64,000 nucleotides of DNA, taken from contig NZ_NETK01000001.1 in the NCBI RefSeq assembly GCF_002343915.1, positions 10,626,001-10,690,000 on the forward strand. Direction: 5' to 3'. The notes below the pieces were generated by a model that did not search any database, was not told where the DNA came from, and worked only from the letters and a program-made list of their open reading frames with translations. The DNA comes from Nannocystis exedens. Lineage in GTDB: Bacteria; Myxococcota_A; Polyangia; Nannocystales; Nannocystaceae. The position numbers and the translations under genes are program-made. Of this stretch, positions 18,898 to 28,344 are shown piece by piece; position 1 is the stretch's first letter, and each line of letters starts with the position of its first letter.

Positions 18898-19779
18898 ATG
18901 GCCAGGATCCACGACTCCAGCAAGGGGGAGCCCGCGGGGGACGACGCCGCGTCGCTGGTGGCGCGCCACGAGACGCTCGACAGCTCGTTCTGGATCGAGC
19001 ACGGCGAGGCGGTGCTCGAGGTCAGCCACATCCGCTGCGGCGCCGAGGGGTTCCTGTGCCTGTGGCACGAGCGCACCGGACACGGCACGCTGGCGGCGAT
19101 CGGCGGCGGACGTCACGGCCTGGCGCTGGCGTTCGACGGCGGGGCCGAGCCGTTCGTGATCGACAGCGCCTGCGCGATCGACCGCGACGCCGCGGTCGCG
19201 GTGGTCGAGCGGTTCTTGCGCGACGGCGGCCGCAGCGAGGCGGTGCGCTGGGGCGCGGGGATCGTGCGCACGACGATGGAGACCGAGGAGGGCTGGGTGC
19301 TCGAGGAGATCGGGCAGCCGAGCGGGCCGCGAGGGTGGCTGCCGGGTGGGTTGCGCTCGGCGGTCGGCGGGCCGCTGGACCCGGCGCTGCCGCAGACGGC
19401 GAGCTGGCGGGTGCTCTCCGAGCTGCTGGTCTGCGACGTCGCGTGGCTGCAGGCGCTCGCCGAGACGCCGATGCCGGCGCTGCGCCGGGTCGTGGTCGAC
19501 GCCCGCGCAGGCTCGCTGGCCGCGCTGCCGGCGGCGGTCGCGGCCGCGCCGGCGCTCGAGGAGCTGCTCGTGATCGGCGCGGCGGTGCTGCAGCTGCCAC
19601 CGCTGGCGTCGCCGACGCTGCGACACATCGGCCTCGGCCTCGGCGAGCTCGCCGATCCGGTCGAGGATCCCCCGTCCGGGTGGTTCAACACGATCGCGGC
19701 CGCGCTGGCCCGCTGCGAGCTGCCGGCGCTGGTGTCGGCCAGCATCGAGGCCACCATCGAGGCCGGGATCGAGCTGTAG
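18898..19779 (+). CDS. Imm1-like / leucine-rich protein of unknown function
   Basis: The 293-residue protein lacks a signal peptide. Its first 120 residues have the strand-helix pattern and ending (AVAVVERFLRDGGRSEAVRW) that resembles Imm1-type immunity domains. Residues about 170-270 resemble degenerate leucine-rich repeats (LRRVVVDARAGSLAALPAAVAAAPALEELLVIGAAVLQLPPL). It is divergent from the protease-nuclease gene, and the pair share about 290 bp of intergenic DNA. A protective role against the neighbouring effectors is a guess from position. Upstream in-frame codons exist, but the ATG at 18898 marks where normal codon bias begins. Confidence 0.5.
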   Translation: MARIHDSSKGEPAGDDAASLVARHETLDSSFWIEHGEAVLEVSHIRCGAEGFLCLWHERTGHGTLAAIGGGRHGLALAFDGGAEPFVIDSACAIDRDAAVAVVERFLRDGGRSEAVRWGAGIVRTTMETEEGWVLEEIGQPSGPRGWLPGGLRSAVGGPLDPALPQTASWRVLSELLVCDVAWLQALAETPMPALRRVVVDARAGSLAALPAAVAAAPALEELLVIGAAVLQLPPLASPTLRHIGLGLGELADPVEDPPSGWFNTIAAALARCELPALVSASIEATIEAGIEL

Positions 19780-19828
19780 CCGAGGCGCGCCGAGGGCTCC
19801 GGGGTCGGTCGATCGCGGGACGGCGGAG

Positions 19829-20844
19829 GTGTACGCTGCGCCGGTGACGTCGCAGCGGACGACGCCGTTCCGGGCCGGTCGGCGGCTGGTGTTCGTGCGG
19901 ACGATCGGCGAGCTGTGGGGCCAGGCGCAGCGGACGTGGTGGGCCGACGACGAGCCGCTCTGCCTGGTGCGCTGGAACTTCCATACGGCCGAACTGGTGC
20001 GCGAATCGGCGGTCCGGGCCGGGGAGTCGGGGCTGCGCGCGTCGAGCGGCGGGCCGCGGCTGATGGGCATGGGGGCGCCGCGCGCGGGCGACGGCCTGGT
20101 GATCGTCCACGAGTGCGGCGCGGGGGCGCGGATCGTGGTGACGCGCGGACACAAGGACATGTCGGCATGGACATGGCCGGAAGAACATGTAGACACCGGC
20201 GTGATCACCGACGGCCGGCGGATCGTCCTCCGCCACGGGCGCGGGTCGAGGCTGTCGTGGTTCGCGGAGGGCGCGCACGGCCCGCTGCGGCCGTGGTCGC
20301 TCGAGCCGGTGCGGCAGATCCTCGGTGAGGCGCGGCTGCACGTCACCGCGCTGTGCGACCTCGGCGAGACGCTGGTGGTGGCCACGTTCGATACGTGGTC
20401 GCAGTGGCGCTGGGACGGGGAGCTCATCGCCTGCTGGCGGGCGCCGGCCGGCGAGTTCTCGCCGTCGACGCTGGTCGCGTGGCACCCCGCGGGGCCGGTC
20501 GTGTACATGCAGGTGATCGATCCGGCGACGGGCCGGCCGGGGATCGGCGGCGACGCGTTTCAACTGGTGGTGTGGGACCTGGCGCGCGGGGCGGGCCGCT
20601 CGCTGGGCCCGGCGTACGACTGGCCGCGCGCGGCGGTTCGCCCGACGGCCGCTGGCTGGTCGCCGATCGCGTGACGCGAGCGGGACGCGGGCTCGAGTTG
20701 TGGGATCTGTCGACGGACACGCTGGTCGAGCGCCTGCCGACGCGCGGGCGCGCGGTCCAGGCGATCGCGTTCGCGCCCGACAGCGAGCACGTGTCGGTGG
20801 CGACGATGCAGGACTGGTTCGTCCTGCGGGTCGCGCCGGCGTGA
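19829..20844 (+). pseudogene. Frameshifted beta-propeller (WD40-like) protein gene
   Basis: The first frame (GTG at 19829 to a stop at 20674) reads strand-rich repeats ending ...LVVWDLARG...YDWPRAA. The next propeller blade, GGSPDGRWLVADRV and then GLELWDLSTDTLVERL with AIAFAPDSEHVSVAT, lies in another frame up to 20844. The switch falls around 20625-20640 in a GCGCGCGGCGG stretch, so a one-base deletion or sequencing slip is likely. A three-core 14-bp palindrome array (20155-20192) lies inside the gene and encodes DMSAWTWPEEHV. Start uncertain. The product is unidentified beyond the propeller fold; it may belong with the upstream Imm1-like gene. Confidence 0.55.
20155..20192. repeat. 14-bp-period palindrome array inside a coding region, 3 CATG cores
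   Basis: CATG at 20158, 20172 and 20186, exactly 14 nt apart (GGACATGTC, GGACATGGCC, GAACATG). Three units total 42 bp, a multiple of three, so their presence leaves the surrounding reading frame intact. Confidence 0.8.
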
Positions 20845-20881
20845 CGCGCCCGCGAGCGGCGTGTCTCGGTCCGGCCTTCGC

Positions 20882-23236
20882 TCAGCCGATGACCTTGCAG
20901 GCCGGGTCGAGGGTCGCGGTGTTGTTGTCGGTGCGGCACTCGTGCCACGGGTGGTCGGGCATGCCGTCGTCGACGACGAGCACCAGCGACTTGCTGCCGT
21001 CGACGAAGCTCGGCGGGAGGTCGGGCAGCTCGAGCACGAGCTCCTGGGCCTCGGCGGGGTACAGGACCTTGGTGGTGCTGAGGGTGCCGAGCAGGGTGCC
21101 GCCCTGGTCGGGGTCGCCCTCGTAGAAGCCGACCGGCACGCCGGCGGGCACGGCGGCCTGGCCGAGGTTGCGCACGCGGGCGAACGCCTTGAAGCCGTCG
21201 AAGCACTGGGTGTGGCCGGAGACGACGAGGTCGGGCGCGGCGAACTCGCCCTCGGGCTGGACGTTCTGGCGGAAGTTGTTGAGGCCCGGGGTGGTCCAGT
21301 TGGCCGCCTCGACGGTCGGGATCGTGCCGTCCTCGGCGACGTTGGTGACGTGATAGGCGTGCTGGTTCCAGATCCGGCGCGTGCGCACCCACTGGTTGTT
21401 GGCGTCGCCGAAGATCCGCACGCCGCGGGTCTTCATCTGTTCTTTGGGGCAGATGAGTCCCGAGTAATCGTTGGAGGTGACGACGATGTCGGCCTGGCCG
21501 TCGTTGTCGACATCGGCGACCAGCGGGTACTCGTGGAGGGTGCCGGAGGTGTTGCAGACCTCGAGCAGGACCTCGCCGGTGGCGCCGTCGTAGATCCGCA
21601 TGTACTGCTCGTCGGCGTAGACGACCTCGGCCGAGCCGGAGCCGTCGAAGTCGAACACCGAGCTGCCGGTGAACGCCGACGAGCAGTCCTGCGTCTGCTT
21701 GATCCACAGGAAGGTGTCGGCCGGGGCGACGTTGGGGTCGAGCAGCTTCTTGCCGTCGAACACGGCGTAGCCGATCCCGCCGGCGACGCCGATGTCGGGG
21801 GTGCCGTCGCCGTTGAAGTCGGCGATGGTCGGCGGGCCGCCGCCGCCGATGTGGCCGGCGCTGTCGGCCGGGCACAGGTCGGGCGACAGCGAGCCGTTGA
21901 TGTCGATGTCCTGGCGGACGACGACGAACATGCCGGGGGCGTTCGGGTCGTAGCGCCAGATGTTCAGGTCGTGGGTGCCGGTGCCGTGGACGTTGTCGAT
22001 GCCGACGATCTCGGGCACGCCGTCGAGGTCGAAGTCGGCGACGGCGGGGAAGGTGCCGCCGAGGCCGGTGTCGACGAGGACGGTGCCGTCGGCCTCGAGG
22101 ATCCGGGTCGGGGTGACGATCTCGAGCTGGCCGTCGCCGTCGGCGTCGGCGGCGATCGCCTTCTTGTTCCACCAGCTGCTGGTGAGCCCGTCGATGCTCA
22201 GCTCGAGCGCGCCGGTCTTGCCGTCGAGCACGCTCGACTCGGTGAGGATCTCGACGTTGCCGTCGCCATCGAAGTCGGCCAGCGAGATGTGGTCGCAGCC
22301 GACGACCTCGGCGGTGAGCCACAGCTCGGCGCCGGCGGCGGTGTAGGCCCGCACCTTGCCCTCGGCGGTGCAGGCGACGACCTCGTTGCCCGGCACGCCG
22401 TCGATGTTGCCGCCCGCCAGCGCGCGCCCGGGGAACAGGGTGTCGACGGCCGGCTTCTGCGTCCACTTGGTGACCAGCGCGCCGTTGACGATCGAGATCG
22501 CGTGCAGGGTGCCGTTGGCGCTGTAGTTGCCCTCGTCGAACGACATGAACACGATCTCGGGGATGTCGCGCTCGTCGACCTCGCCGTTGCAGTCGTCGTC
22601 GTCGAGCTGGATGACGATCGGCGGCATCATCACGCTGGCGTCGGTCCAGGCGTACTTGAGCACCGGCTCGAAGCTGGTCTGCGGCTTGTATTCACATCTG
22701 GGCAGGCAGTCGATGTCGTCGCCCTCGGGCACGACGCCGGGGTCGCACTCGGGCGGCTCCGGCAGGCACTTGCCGGTCGCCGGCACGAAGCCGCCGCCGC
22801 ACTGGTCGCCGCCCATGCTGCCCGGATCGCCGAGGGTATATTCGCAATAGTTGCCCTCGGGGCATTCGGCGGCGTCGACGCATTCGGCGCCGGGGACCAC
22901 GCATTGCTGGAACGAGCACACCTGGTCGGACTCGCAGCAAATTTCGCCGCAGGCGAGATCGGCGGCGCAGCAGACGTCGCCGACGCAGGTGCCGTCGGGG
23001 CAGCTCTCGACGGAGCAGGCGGCGCCGGTGGTGCTCGTGGACTCGGTGAGCCCGCCGCTGCCCTCGGTCGGGACGACGTCGGTGGTGCCGTCGGTGGTGG
23101 TGCCGGTCAGGCCCTCGGTGCCCGGGAGCGTGGTCCCGGGGGTCGTCGGGGTCGCGCTGTCGGCCGGACGACCGCTGTCGCCGCAGCCGGCGACGAGCGC
23201 TACGAGGAGGTTGGGGGCCAAAATCGCGCGACGCAT
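20882..23236 (-). CDS. FG-GAP/VCBS repeat lipoprotein with cysteine-rich N-terminus
   Basis: The 784-residue protein has a signal ending LVAGC (lipobox), a Thr/Gly-rich linker of about 45 residues, and a cysteine-rich block (CSVESCPDGTC, VCCAADLACGEICC). From about residue 200 to 640 there are integrin-alpha-like repeats with calcium-binding motifs such as DFDGDGNVE, DADGDGQLE, DFNGDGTPD and DVDNDGQAD. The last 120 residues (DLVVSGHTQCFDGFKAFARVRNLG) look like a CARDB-type Ig-like domain. Similar proteins are cell-surface adhesins or scaffolds; the ligand is unknown. It is convergent with the propeller gene. The ATG at 23236 was chosen for the signal peptide. Confidence 0.85.
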   Translation of the reverse strand: MRRAILAPNLLVALVAGCGDSGRPADSATPTTPGTTLPGTEGLTGTTTDGTTDVVPTEGSGGLTESTSTTGAACSVESCPDGTCVGDVCCAADLACGEICCESDQVCSFQQCVVPGAECVDAAECPEGNYCEYTLGDPGSMGGDQCGGGFVPATGKCLPEPPECDPGVVPEGDDIDCLPRCEYKPQTSFEPVLKYAWTDASVMMPPIVIQLDDDDCNGEVDERDIPEIVFMSFDEGNYSANGTLHAISIVNGALVTKWTQKPAVDTLFPGRALAGGNIDGVPGNEVVACTAEGKVRAYTAAGAELWLTAEVVGCDHISLADFDGDGNVEILTESSVLDGKTGALELSIDGLTSSWWNKKAIAADADGDGQLEIVTPTRILEADGTVLVDTGLGGTFPAVADFDLDGVPEIVGIDNVHGTGTHDLNIWRYDPNAPGMFVVVRQDIDINGSLSPDLCPADSAGHIGGGGPPTIADFNGDGTPDIGVAGGIGYAVFDGKKLLDPNVAPADTFLWIKQTQDCSSAFTGSSVFDFDGSGSAEVVYADEQYMRIYDGATGEVLLEVCNTSGTLHEYPLVADVDNDGQADIVVTSNDYSGLICPKEQMKTRGVRIFGDANNQWVRTRRIWNQHAYHVTNVAEDGTIPTVEAANWTTPGLNNFRQNVQPEGEFAAPDLVVSGHTQCFDGFKAFARVRNLGQAAVPAGVPVGFYEGDPDQGGTLLGTLSTTKVLYPAEAQELVLELPDLPPSFVDGSKSLVLVVDDGMPDHPWHECRTDNNTATLDPACKVIG

Positions 23237-23499
23237 TGCGAGGATGGGACCACGTACGACCCGACGATGACAAGTCGGCGCTTGCGGATCGGACCGGCGA
23301 AGCGTGCTGCGGCGATTGCGAGGTGACGCCGGGGCCGCGGCAGCGCGACGATCGGGCGAATTCGCGGGATCGAACGAGCACGCGCGCCGGCTGCGGGCGC
23401 GCGTCCGCCCGGGGCGCGCAATCGGCTTCATCGCGCGGCCCCGGAGCCGGCGCGGCGCCGCCGGAATGGGGGCAGTCGCGGCGCGGCGCGGCGGTCGAA
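23237..23499. other. Intergenic region, no feature found
   Basis: The 263 bp between the FG-GAP lipoprotein start and the end of the ATP-grasp gene should hold the lipoprotein promoter. I see no array, hairpin or gene. Confidence 0.4.
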
Positions 23500-24606
23500 T
23501 CAGGTCAGGACGTCGGGCGAATCGCCGGTCACCGCCGGCAAGGCGGCGGCCGTGATCGCCGCCAGCGCGGGCGGGCGGGCGACGGTCGAGGCGGCCTGCC
23601 AGCGCCCGCGGGCGGCGTCGAGGATCCCGCCGACGAGGGCGTCGTAGCTCCAGCCGTGCCCGGCCGCGAGGTTGGCGAGGTCGCTGAAGCCGGGCCGCAG
23701 GCCGGGCAGGGGGTTGATCTCGAGGAACTGGACCCGGCCGTCGCGATCGCAGCGCAGGTCGACGCGCGAGATGTCGCGGCACTCGAACACGCGGTGGGCG
23801 GCGAGCGCGAGCTCGTGGATCCGGTCGAGGCGCGCCGGCGAGACGGCGCCGCGGCGCAGCAGCTCGTCGGTCATGTGATAGCGGACGTCGACCGAATAAT
23901 CGCGCTTGTACTCGAGCGAATAGACGAACTCGTCGAGCGGCCCGCTGGGGACGATCTGCATGGCGCCGAGGACGCGCGCGTCGTCGCCGTTGCCGATCAC
24001 GCCGACGGTGTACTCCTCGCCCGGCAAGAACTCCTCGACCAGCACGGGCTGGCGGTAGGCGGCGTGCAAGGAGCGGACGAGGTCGTGCAGCTGCGCGGGT
24101 GCGGTGCAGCGGGAGCGGCTGCGGATCCCGATCGAGGAGCCCTCGCCCACGGGCTTGAGGAACAGCGGGTAACGCAGGCCGCGGTCGTCGCAGGTGTCGC
24201 CGACCGGGACGAGGCGGAACGGCGGGGTCGGCAGGCCGTGATCGAGGGCGACGAGCTTGGCGACCCGCTTGTCGAGGGTGAGGGTGAGCGCAGGCGCGTC
24301 GCTGCCGGTGAACGGGACGCCCAGCAGCTCGAGCAGCGCGGGGACCTGCGATTCGCGGCCGCGCCCGCCGAAGCCCTCGGCGAGGTTGAACACGCCGTCG
24401 AGGCGCTCGACGAGGCCGCCGCGGATCAAGAGGTCGAGCAGGGCCCGGCCGCCGCCGAGCCGGACGACGTCGTGCCCGCGACGCCGCAAGACCTGCTCGA
24501 TGGCGACGATGGTGTCGATCGCCTCGAGCTCCTCGTAAAGGTCGTTCGGCTCCGACGCGGCCGGTGCATCCGCAGGTTTGAGGTCGTAGGTGATCCCGAT
24601 CCGCAT
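23500..24606 (-). CDS. D-alanine-D-alanine ligase-like ATP-grasp enzyme
   Basis: The 368-residue protein has the three-part ATP-grasp layout of the Ddl family. The N-terminus (MRIGITYDL) and EGFGGRGRESQVPALLELLGVPFTGSD match the Ddl peptide-binding region, KPVGEGSSIGI is the ATP-binding loop, VEEFLPGEEYTVGV and FLEINPLPGLRPG are the metal-binding strand. The active site thus appears intact. The length slightly exceeds DdlB (306), and no mur genes are nearby, so a stand-alone ligase making another dipeptide or depsipeptide is possible. Cytoplasmic. Confidence 0.8.
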   Translation of the reverse strand: MRIGITYDLKPADAPAASEPNDLYEELEAIDTIVAIEQVLRRRGHDVVRLGGGRALLDLLIRGGLVERLDGVFNLAEGFGGRGRESQVPALLELLGVPFTGSDAPALTLTLDKRVAKLVALDHGLPTPPFRLVPVGDTCDDRGLRYPLFLKPVGEGSSIGIRSRSRCTAPAQLHDLVRSLHAAYRQPVLVEEFLPGEEYTVGVIGNGDDARVLGAMQIVPSGPLDEFVYSLEYKRDYSVDVRYHMTDELLRRGAVSPARLDRIHELALAAHRVFECRDISRVDLRCDRDGRVQFLEINPLPGLRPGFSDLANLAAGHGWSYDALVGGILDAARGRWQAASTVARPPALAAITAAALPAVTGDSPDVLT

Positions 24607-25848
24607 CGCCGGGAGAGACGAGTAGCACGGGCCGCACGCGCGTACGAGCCGATTTCACCGCGAATCGCCGACTCGGAATTGTACCTGCAAGCGGGGCGGG
24701 CGCCCCGGAGGCCAGCCGCGAGGGAGCCCTGCGACTCGCGGCGCACAGCAGGCTCGACGCTGCGGCGGCGATGGCCGGCCCCGGAGAGGTCCCCGCCGAG
24801 TCGAGGCGATCCGGCACGCCGCGCGGCCAGGGACCGGCCTGCGCCCCTCGGACGCGTCCGCCGGCCGCAACGGTTCGACCCGCCGCGGGAGCCGGGGCAC
24901 GAGGAGGACGACCGGCTGCGCGCCGACGACTTGCGTGGCGGCGCGGGCGGGGGACGTGCTCATGCCGGCGTCCGCGGATCGATGGCGATGCACCGAGGCG
25001 GCGATGTAGGCGCATTCACGGCAGCGCGCCCGCGAGGCGACGGGCACGACCGGCGGAATGCGCATGAACCCGACGACATGGTCGATGGTGCAGGTCGCCG
25101 GGTCGTCGGAGCGCCGCGGGTCGCTGCGAAAGCGCGGCGGGGCGGGCGAGGAGGGCGTGGGGAGGCGCCGCCGCTCGTCGGCGCCGACGGGCGGGGCTGC
25201 GCGGCGGCGAGGACGTCGGCGGGATCGGTGCGCGCGGCCGGCCACGACAGCCGGTGGTCGGGCGCTTTGTTGACGGTGTTCGGAGGGACGGGTGCGTCGA
25301 GCGCTGTCGGAAGGGCCATGCACGATTGCCGTCGGTGACGGCGATGGCGGGCGGATGAACGCGATTCGCCGAATGCCGCGCGAGCGCTGGCGGGCGGGGG
25401 CTGCCGGCCCTGGGGAGCGCCGGCGCGCGCGATCGGAAACGCGATTTGACGCGAATGATGGGACATGGTAATCGATGGTGTCGGCGGGGCGCTGCGACAG
25501 GTTCGCAGCAATGCTTCCGCCGTTCGCATTTAAGCTCGGCTTTTTGGAGGGCATCGGCCGCTGCAGGGACGCCGGGGCCGGGCTCGCGCCGGCCGCGGTG
25601 CTCCGGGCCGGGCGCGACGGCCCAGGGCAGGCGCCGGACGGGGATGGTCCAGAGGCCATGGTCGATCGGCCAGGTGGCTGCGGCGTCCGTGGCGCTGCCC
25701 GCCCCCGCGCTGTCGCCAGACGCCGACGGTGATCGCGCGGTCGCCGAGGTCGCGCGATTCATGACATGCGGACGCGCGGGAGCGGCCGCCGGGTGACGCG
25801 TGATCGCGTCGCGTGGCGCAGCGCAGGAGTTCGGGCCACGAACGGGAG
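24607..25848. other. 1.2-kb region without a confident gene; possible decayed ORF
   Basis: No frame has a recognisable domain. On the minus strand, codon bias from an ATG at 25318 (ALPTALDAPVPPNTVNKAPDH) to about 25190 is gene-like, then good bias moves to another frame (DDPATCTIDHVVGFMRIPP, then CRECAYIAASVHRHR) to about 24800. This could be a small frameshifted or decayed gene of about 170 codons, 24800-25318. I assign no function. The rest shows only arginine-rich shadow ORFs. Confidence 0.3.
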
Positions 25849-26901
25849 ATGGAGCCGCTGCTGTTCGCATTGTCGGGGGTGCTGGCGGAGGTGCCCGAGG
25901 CGGCGCTGCGGGCGACGCTGCCGCTGTGGAGCGTGGTGCAGGTCCGCGAGCAGTCGTTCCTGTGGCGGCAAGGACGACCCGCGGACGCGTTCGCGCTGGT
26001 CCTCGCCGGCGCGCTCGACGTGCTGGTCGACGGCACGGTGATCGGGCGGGTCGAGGCGGGCGATACGATCGGCGAGTCGGCGCTCTACACCGGGGAGGGG
26101 CGGCGATTCGCCAGCGTGCGCGCGAGCGTGCGGACGCACGCGCTGGTGCTGTCGCGGGCCGGCATCGTCCAGCTCCGCGCGCTGGGCTGCCCGGTCCACG
26201 ACGCGCTGCTGCGGCGGGCGATCGCCGGGGCGACGCACCGCAGCCAGGTGTTCGACCGGGTGCTCGCGCAATTGCAGGTGGGCAAGTTCGCGGCGCCGTC
26301 GTCGGGGTCGTCGGGGATCTTCCGCCGACTGTGGCGCCGGGTGGCCCGCACCACGCCGAACCCGGCGGACTGTCCGCCGCTGACCGGGTTCCTGGCGCAC
26401 CATCCGCTGCTCGGCCGCGCGACCCCGCAGGTGCGCGCGGCGATCGCCGAGGCGTTCACGCCGCAGGCGTTCCGCGCCGGCCAGGTGCTGCTGCGCCAGG
26501 GCGACGCCGACGCGCGCGTGCTGGTGCTGGCGGCGGGCCAGGCCGACGTGCTGCGGACGGTCGACGCCCGCGGCGGGGCGCTGCTGCTGGGTCGCCTCGA
26601 GCCGGGCGCGCTGGTCGGGATCGATGCGTTCGCCGGCGCCGCGCGCACGGCGTCGATCGTGGCGACGACGGCCGGATGGGTCCACGTGATGACGCGCGAG
26701 GCGTTCGAGCGCCTGCCCCCGCCCGCGCGCACGACCTGGCTCGAGGTGACGCTGGCAGGCTCGGTGCGCCGCTTCGAGGCGGCCGCGCAGGCGCTGCAGG
26801 CGGCGATCGGGGTGTTCGCGTCGCGCCACGAGGAGGCGACGCCGTCGCAGAACCTGGCGACGGGGCCGCAACCGGCGAGCGCGGCGTGGAGGCATCGCTA
26901 G
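25849..26901 (+). CDS. Double cyclic-nucleotide-binding-domain protein
   Basis: The 350-residue product has two CAP_ED beta-roll domains. The first (about 15-125) contains FLWRQGRPADAFALVLAGALDVLVDG and the phosphate-binding cassette IGESALYTGEGRRFASV, with its arginine in place. The second (about 200-310) contains FRAGQVLLRQGDADARVLVLAAGQADV and GALVGIDAFAGAARTASIV. A linker (KFAAPSSGSSGIFRRLWRR) joins them. No DNA-binding helix-turn-helix or membrane helix is seen, so it is not a CRP-type regulator; a cNMP- or c-di-GMP-responsive scaffold is inferred. GTG at 25813 is an alternative start; neither has a strong ribosome-binding site. Confidence 0.8.
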   Translation: MEPLLFALSGVLAEVPEAALRATLPLWSVVQVREQSFLWRQGRPADAFALVLAGALDVLVDGTVIGRVEAGDTIGESALYTGEGRRFASVRASVRTHALVLSRAGIVQLRALGCPVHDALLRRAIAGATHRSQVFDRVLAQLQVGKFAAPSSGSSGIFRRLWRRVARTTPNPADCPPLTGFLAHHPLLGRATPQVRAAIAEAFTPQAFRAGQVLLRQGDADARVLVLAAGQADVLRTVDARGGALLLGRLEPGALVGIDAFAGAARTASIVATTAGWVHVMTREAFERLPPPARTTWLEVTLAGSVRRFEAAAQALQAAIGVFASRHEEATPSQNLATGPQPASAAWRHR

Positions 26902-27191
26902 CGCGGTGCCACGGGCGGACGAGCCGCGGAGCGGTCCGTCGAGTCCGCCGCGGCACGGGGCGACGACGTCGACCCGGTGCTTCGCCGGGTCGATCCGGGT
27001 CCAGACATTACGCATTGCTTACACCGCGAAGGGGTCGCGCGAGACGGGCGCCGGGTCGGGCGTTTCGCCGCGAAGGCGGCCGATGACGCTTCTTTCGCCT
27101 CGCCGCCTTGACGCGGGCCGGGTCTCGGAGCACATCCGGGCCTCGTGTGCGAGGCCTCGTCGGACGGCGGGTCTCCGGGGTGATGTGATTC

Positions 27192-28274
27192 ATGCGCAAC
27201 GACGATCTTCGAGGGTCCGGGCGATTCGTGCGTCCGGGAATTGTGTGCTTGGCCGGCGCGGCGCTGGCGCTGCTGTTCGCGGCGGGCGCCTGCGACGGCC
27301 CGGAGCCGGGCGGTGCTGTGGCGGCGGACGAGCCGGCCGGCGCGGGCGACAGCGCCGTGAGCGAGCTGGCGGCGCCGTGTCCGGGAGCCAGCAGCGCGCC
27401 GATCGTGCTGGCGACGCCGACCGGCGACATCGACGGCTCGCTGCTGCTGCCGGCCGGTTGCGGCCCGTTCGAGGTGGTGCTGATCCACGCCGGCTCCGGG
27501 CCGACGGACCGCGACGGCAACTCCCCCGGGATGGTCAACGACTCGCTGAAGCTGTTGGCCGAGGGGCTGGCCGATCGCGGGGTGGCGGCGGTGCGCTTCG
27601 ACAAGCGCGGGGTGGCGGCCAGCGCCGCCGCCGGGCCGGCGTCGGAGCGCGACTATCGCCTCGACATGTACGTCGACGACGCGGCGGCGTGGGTGGAGCG
27701 GCTCGCCGGGGACGAGCGCTTCCGCGGGGTGACGATCGCGGGCCACAGCGAGGGCGCGCTGATCGGGATGCTGGCGGCGCAGGAGAGCCCGGCGGACGCG
27801 TTCGTGTCGATCGCCGGCGCGGGTCGGCCCGCGGCGGAGGTGCTGCGCGAGCAATTGGCGGAGCGTTTGAGCGGGCGGCTGCTCGCGGAGGCGAACGCGA
27901 TCATCGCGTCGCTCGAGGCCGGCGAGGAGGTGGCCGAGGTGTCGCCCGAGCTGTACGGCCTGTTCCGGCCGAGCGTGCAGCCGTACCTGCTGTCGTTGTT
28001 CCCGCACGATCCGGCGGCGATCGTCGCGGAGCTCGAGGTGCCGGTCGCGATCGTCCAGGGCACGACGGACATTCAGGTGAGCATCGTCGACGCGGAGCGG
28101 CTGGCGTCGGCCGCCCCGAAGGCGCGGCTGATGATCGTCGAGGGGATGAATCACGTGCTCAAGGCGGCGACGCTCGACGATGCGTCGCAGTGGCAGGCGT
28201 ACGTCGATCCGAGCCTGCCCGTGGTGCCCGCGCTGCTCGACGGGCTGGTCGCGTGGCTCGACGAGGTCCGCTAG
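27192..28274 (+). CDS. Alpha/beta-hydrolase lipoprotein
   Basis: The 360-residue protein has a signal peptide ending in AAGAC, consistent with lipidation. The mature part is an alpha/beta hydrolase with strand-turn IHAGSGPTDRDGNS (oxyanion region), nucleophile elbow GHSEG, VQGTTDIQV (acid Asp) and EGMNHV (His), so the triad is complete. It resembles the BAAT/dipeptidyl-peptidase-like hydrolases annotated as serine aminopeptidase S33. Substrate unknown; it should act in the periplasm or at the outer membrane. It is convergent with the FG-GAP lipoprotein at 28345-31017 and about 290 bp from the cNMP-binding gene, a gap with no clear feature. Confidence 0.85.
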   Translation: MRNDDLRGSGRFVRPGIVCLAGAALALLFAAGACDGPEPGGAVAADEPAGAGDSAVSELAAPCPGASSAPIVLATPTGDIDGSLLLPAGCGPFEVVLIHAGSGPTDRDGNSPGMVNDSLKLLAEGLADRGVAAVRFDKRGVAASAAAGPASERDYRLDMYVDDAAAWVERLAGDERFRGVTIAGHSEGALIGMLAAQESPADAFVSIAGAGRPAAEVLREQLAERLSGRLLAEANAIIASLEAGEEVAEVSPELYGLFRPSVQPYLLSLFPHDPAAIVAELEVPVAIVQGTTDIQVSIVDAERLASAAPKARLMIVEGMNHVLKAATLDDASQWQAYVDPSLPVVPALLDGLVAWLDEVR

Positions 28275-28344
28275 GCAGGCACGGGGTGCTCGCTCGGGAA
28301 CGCGAGCGCGGCGGTTCGCGCCGCGCCCGCGGTCCCCGGGCGCG

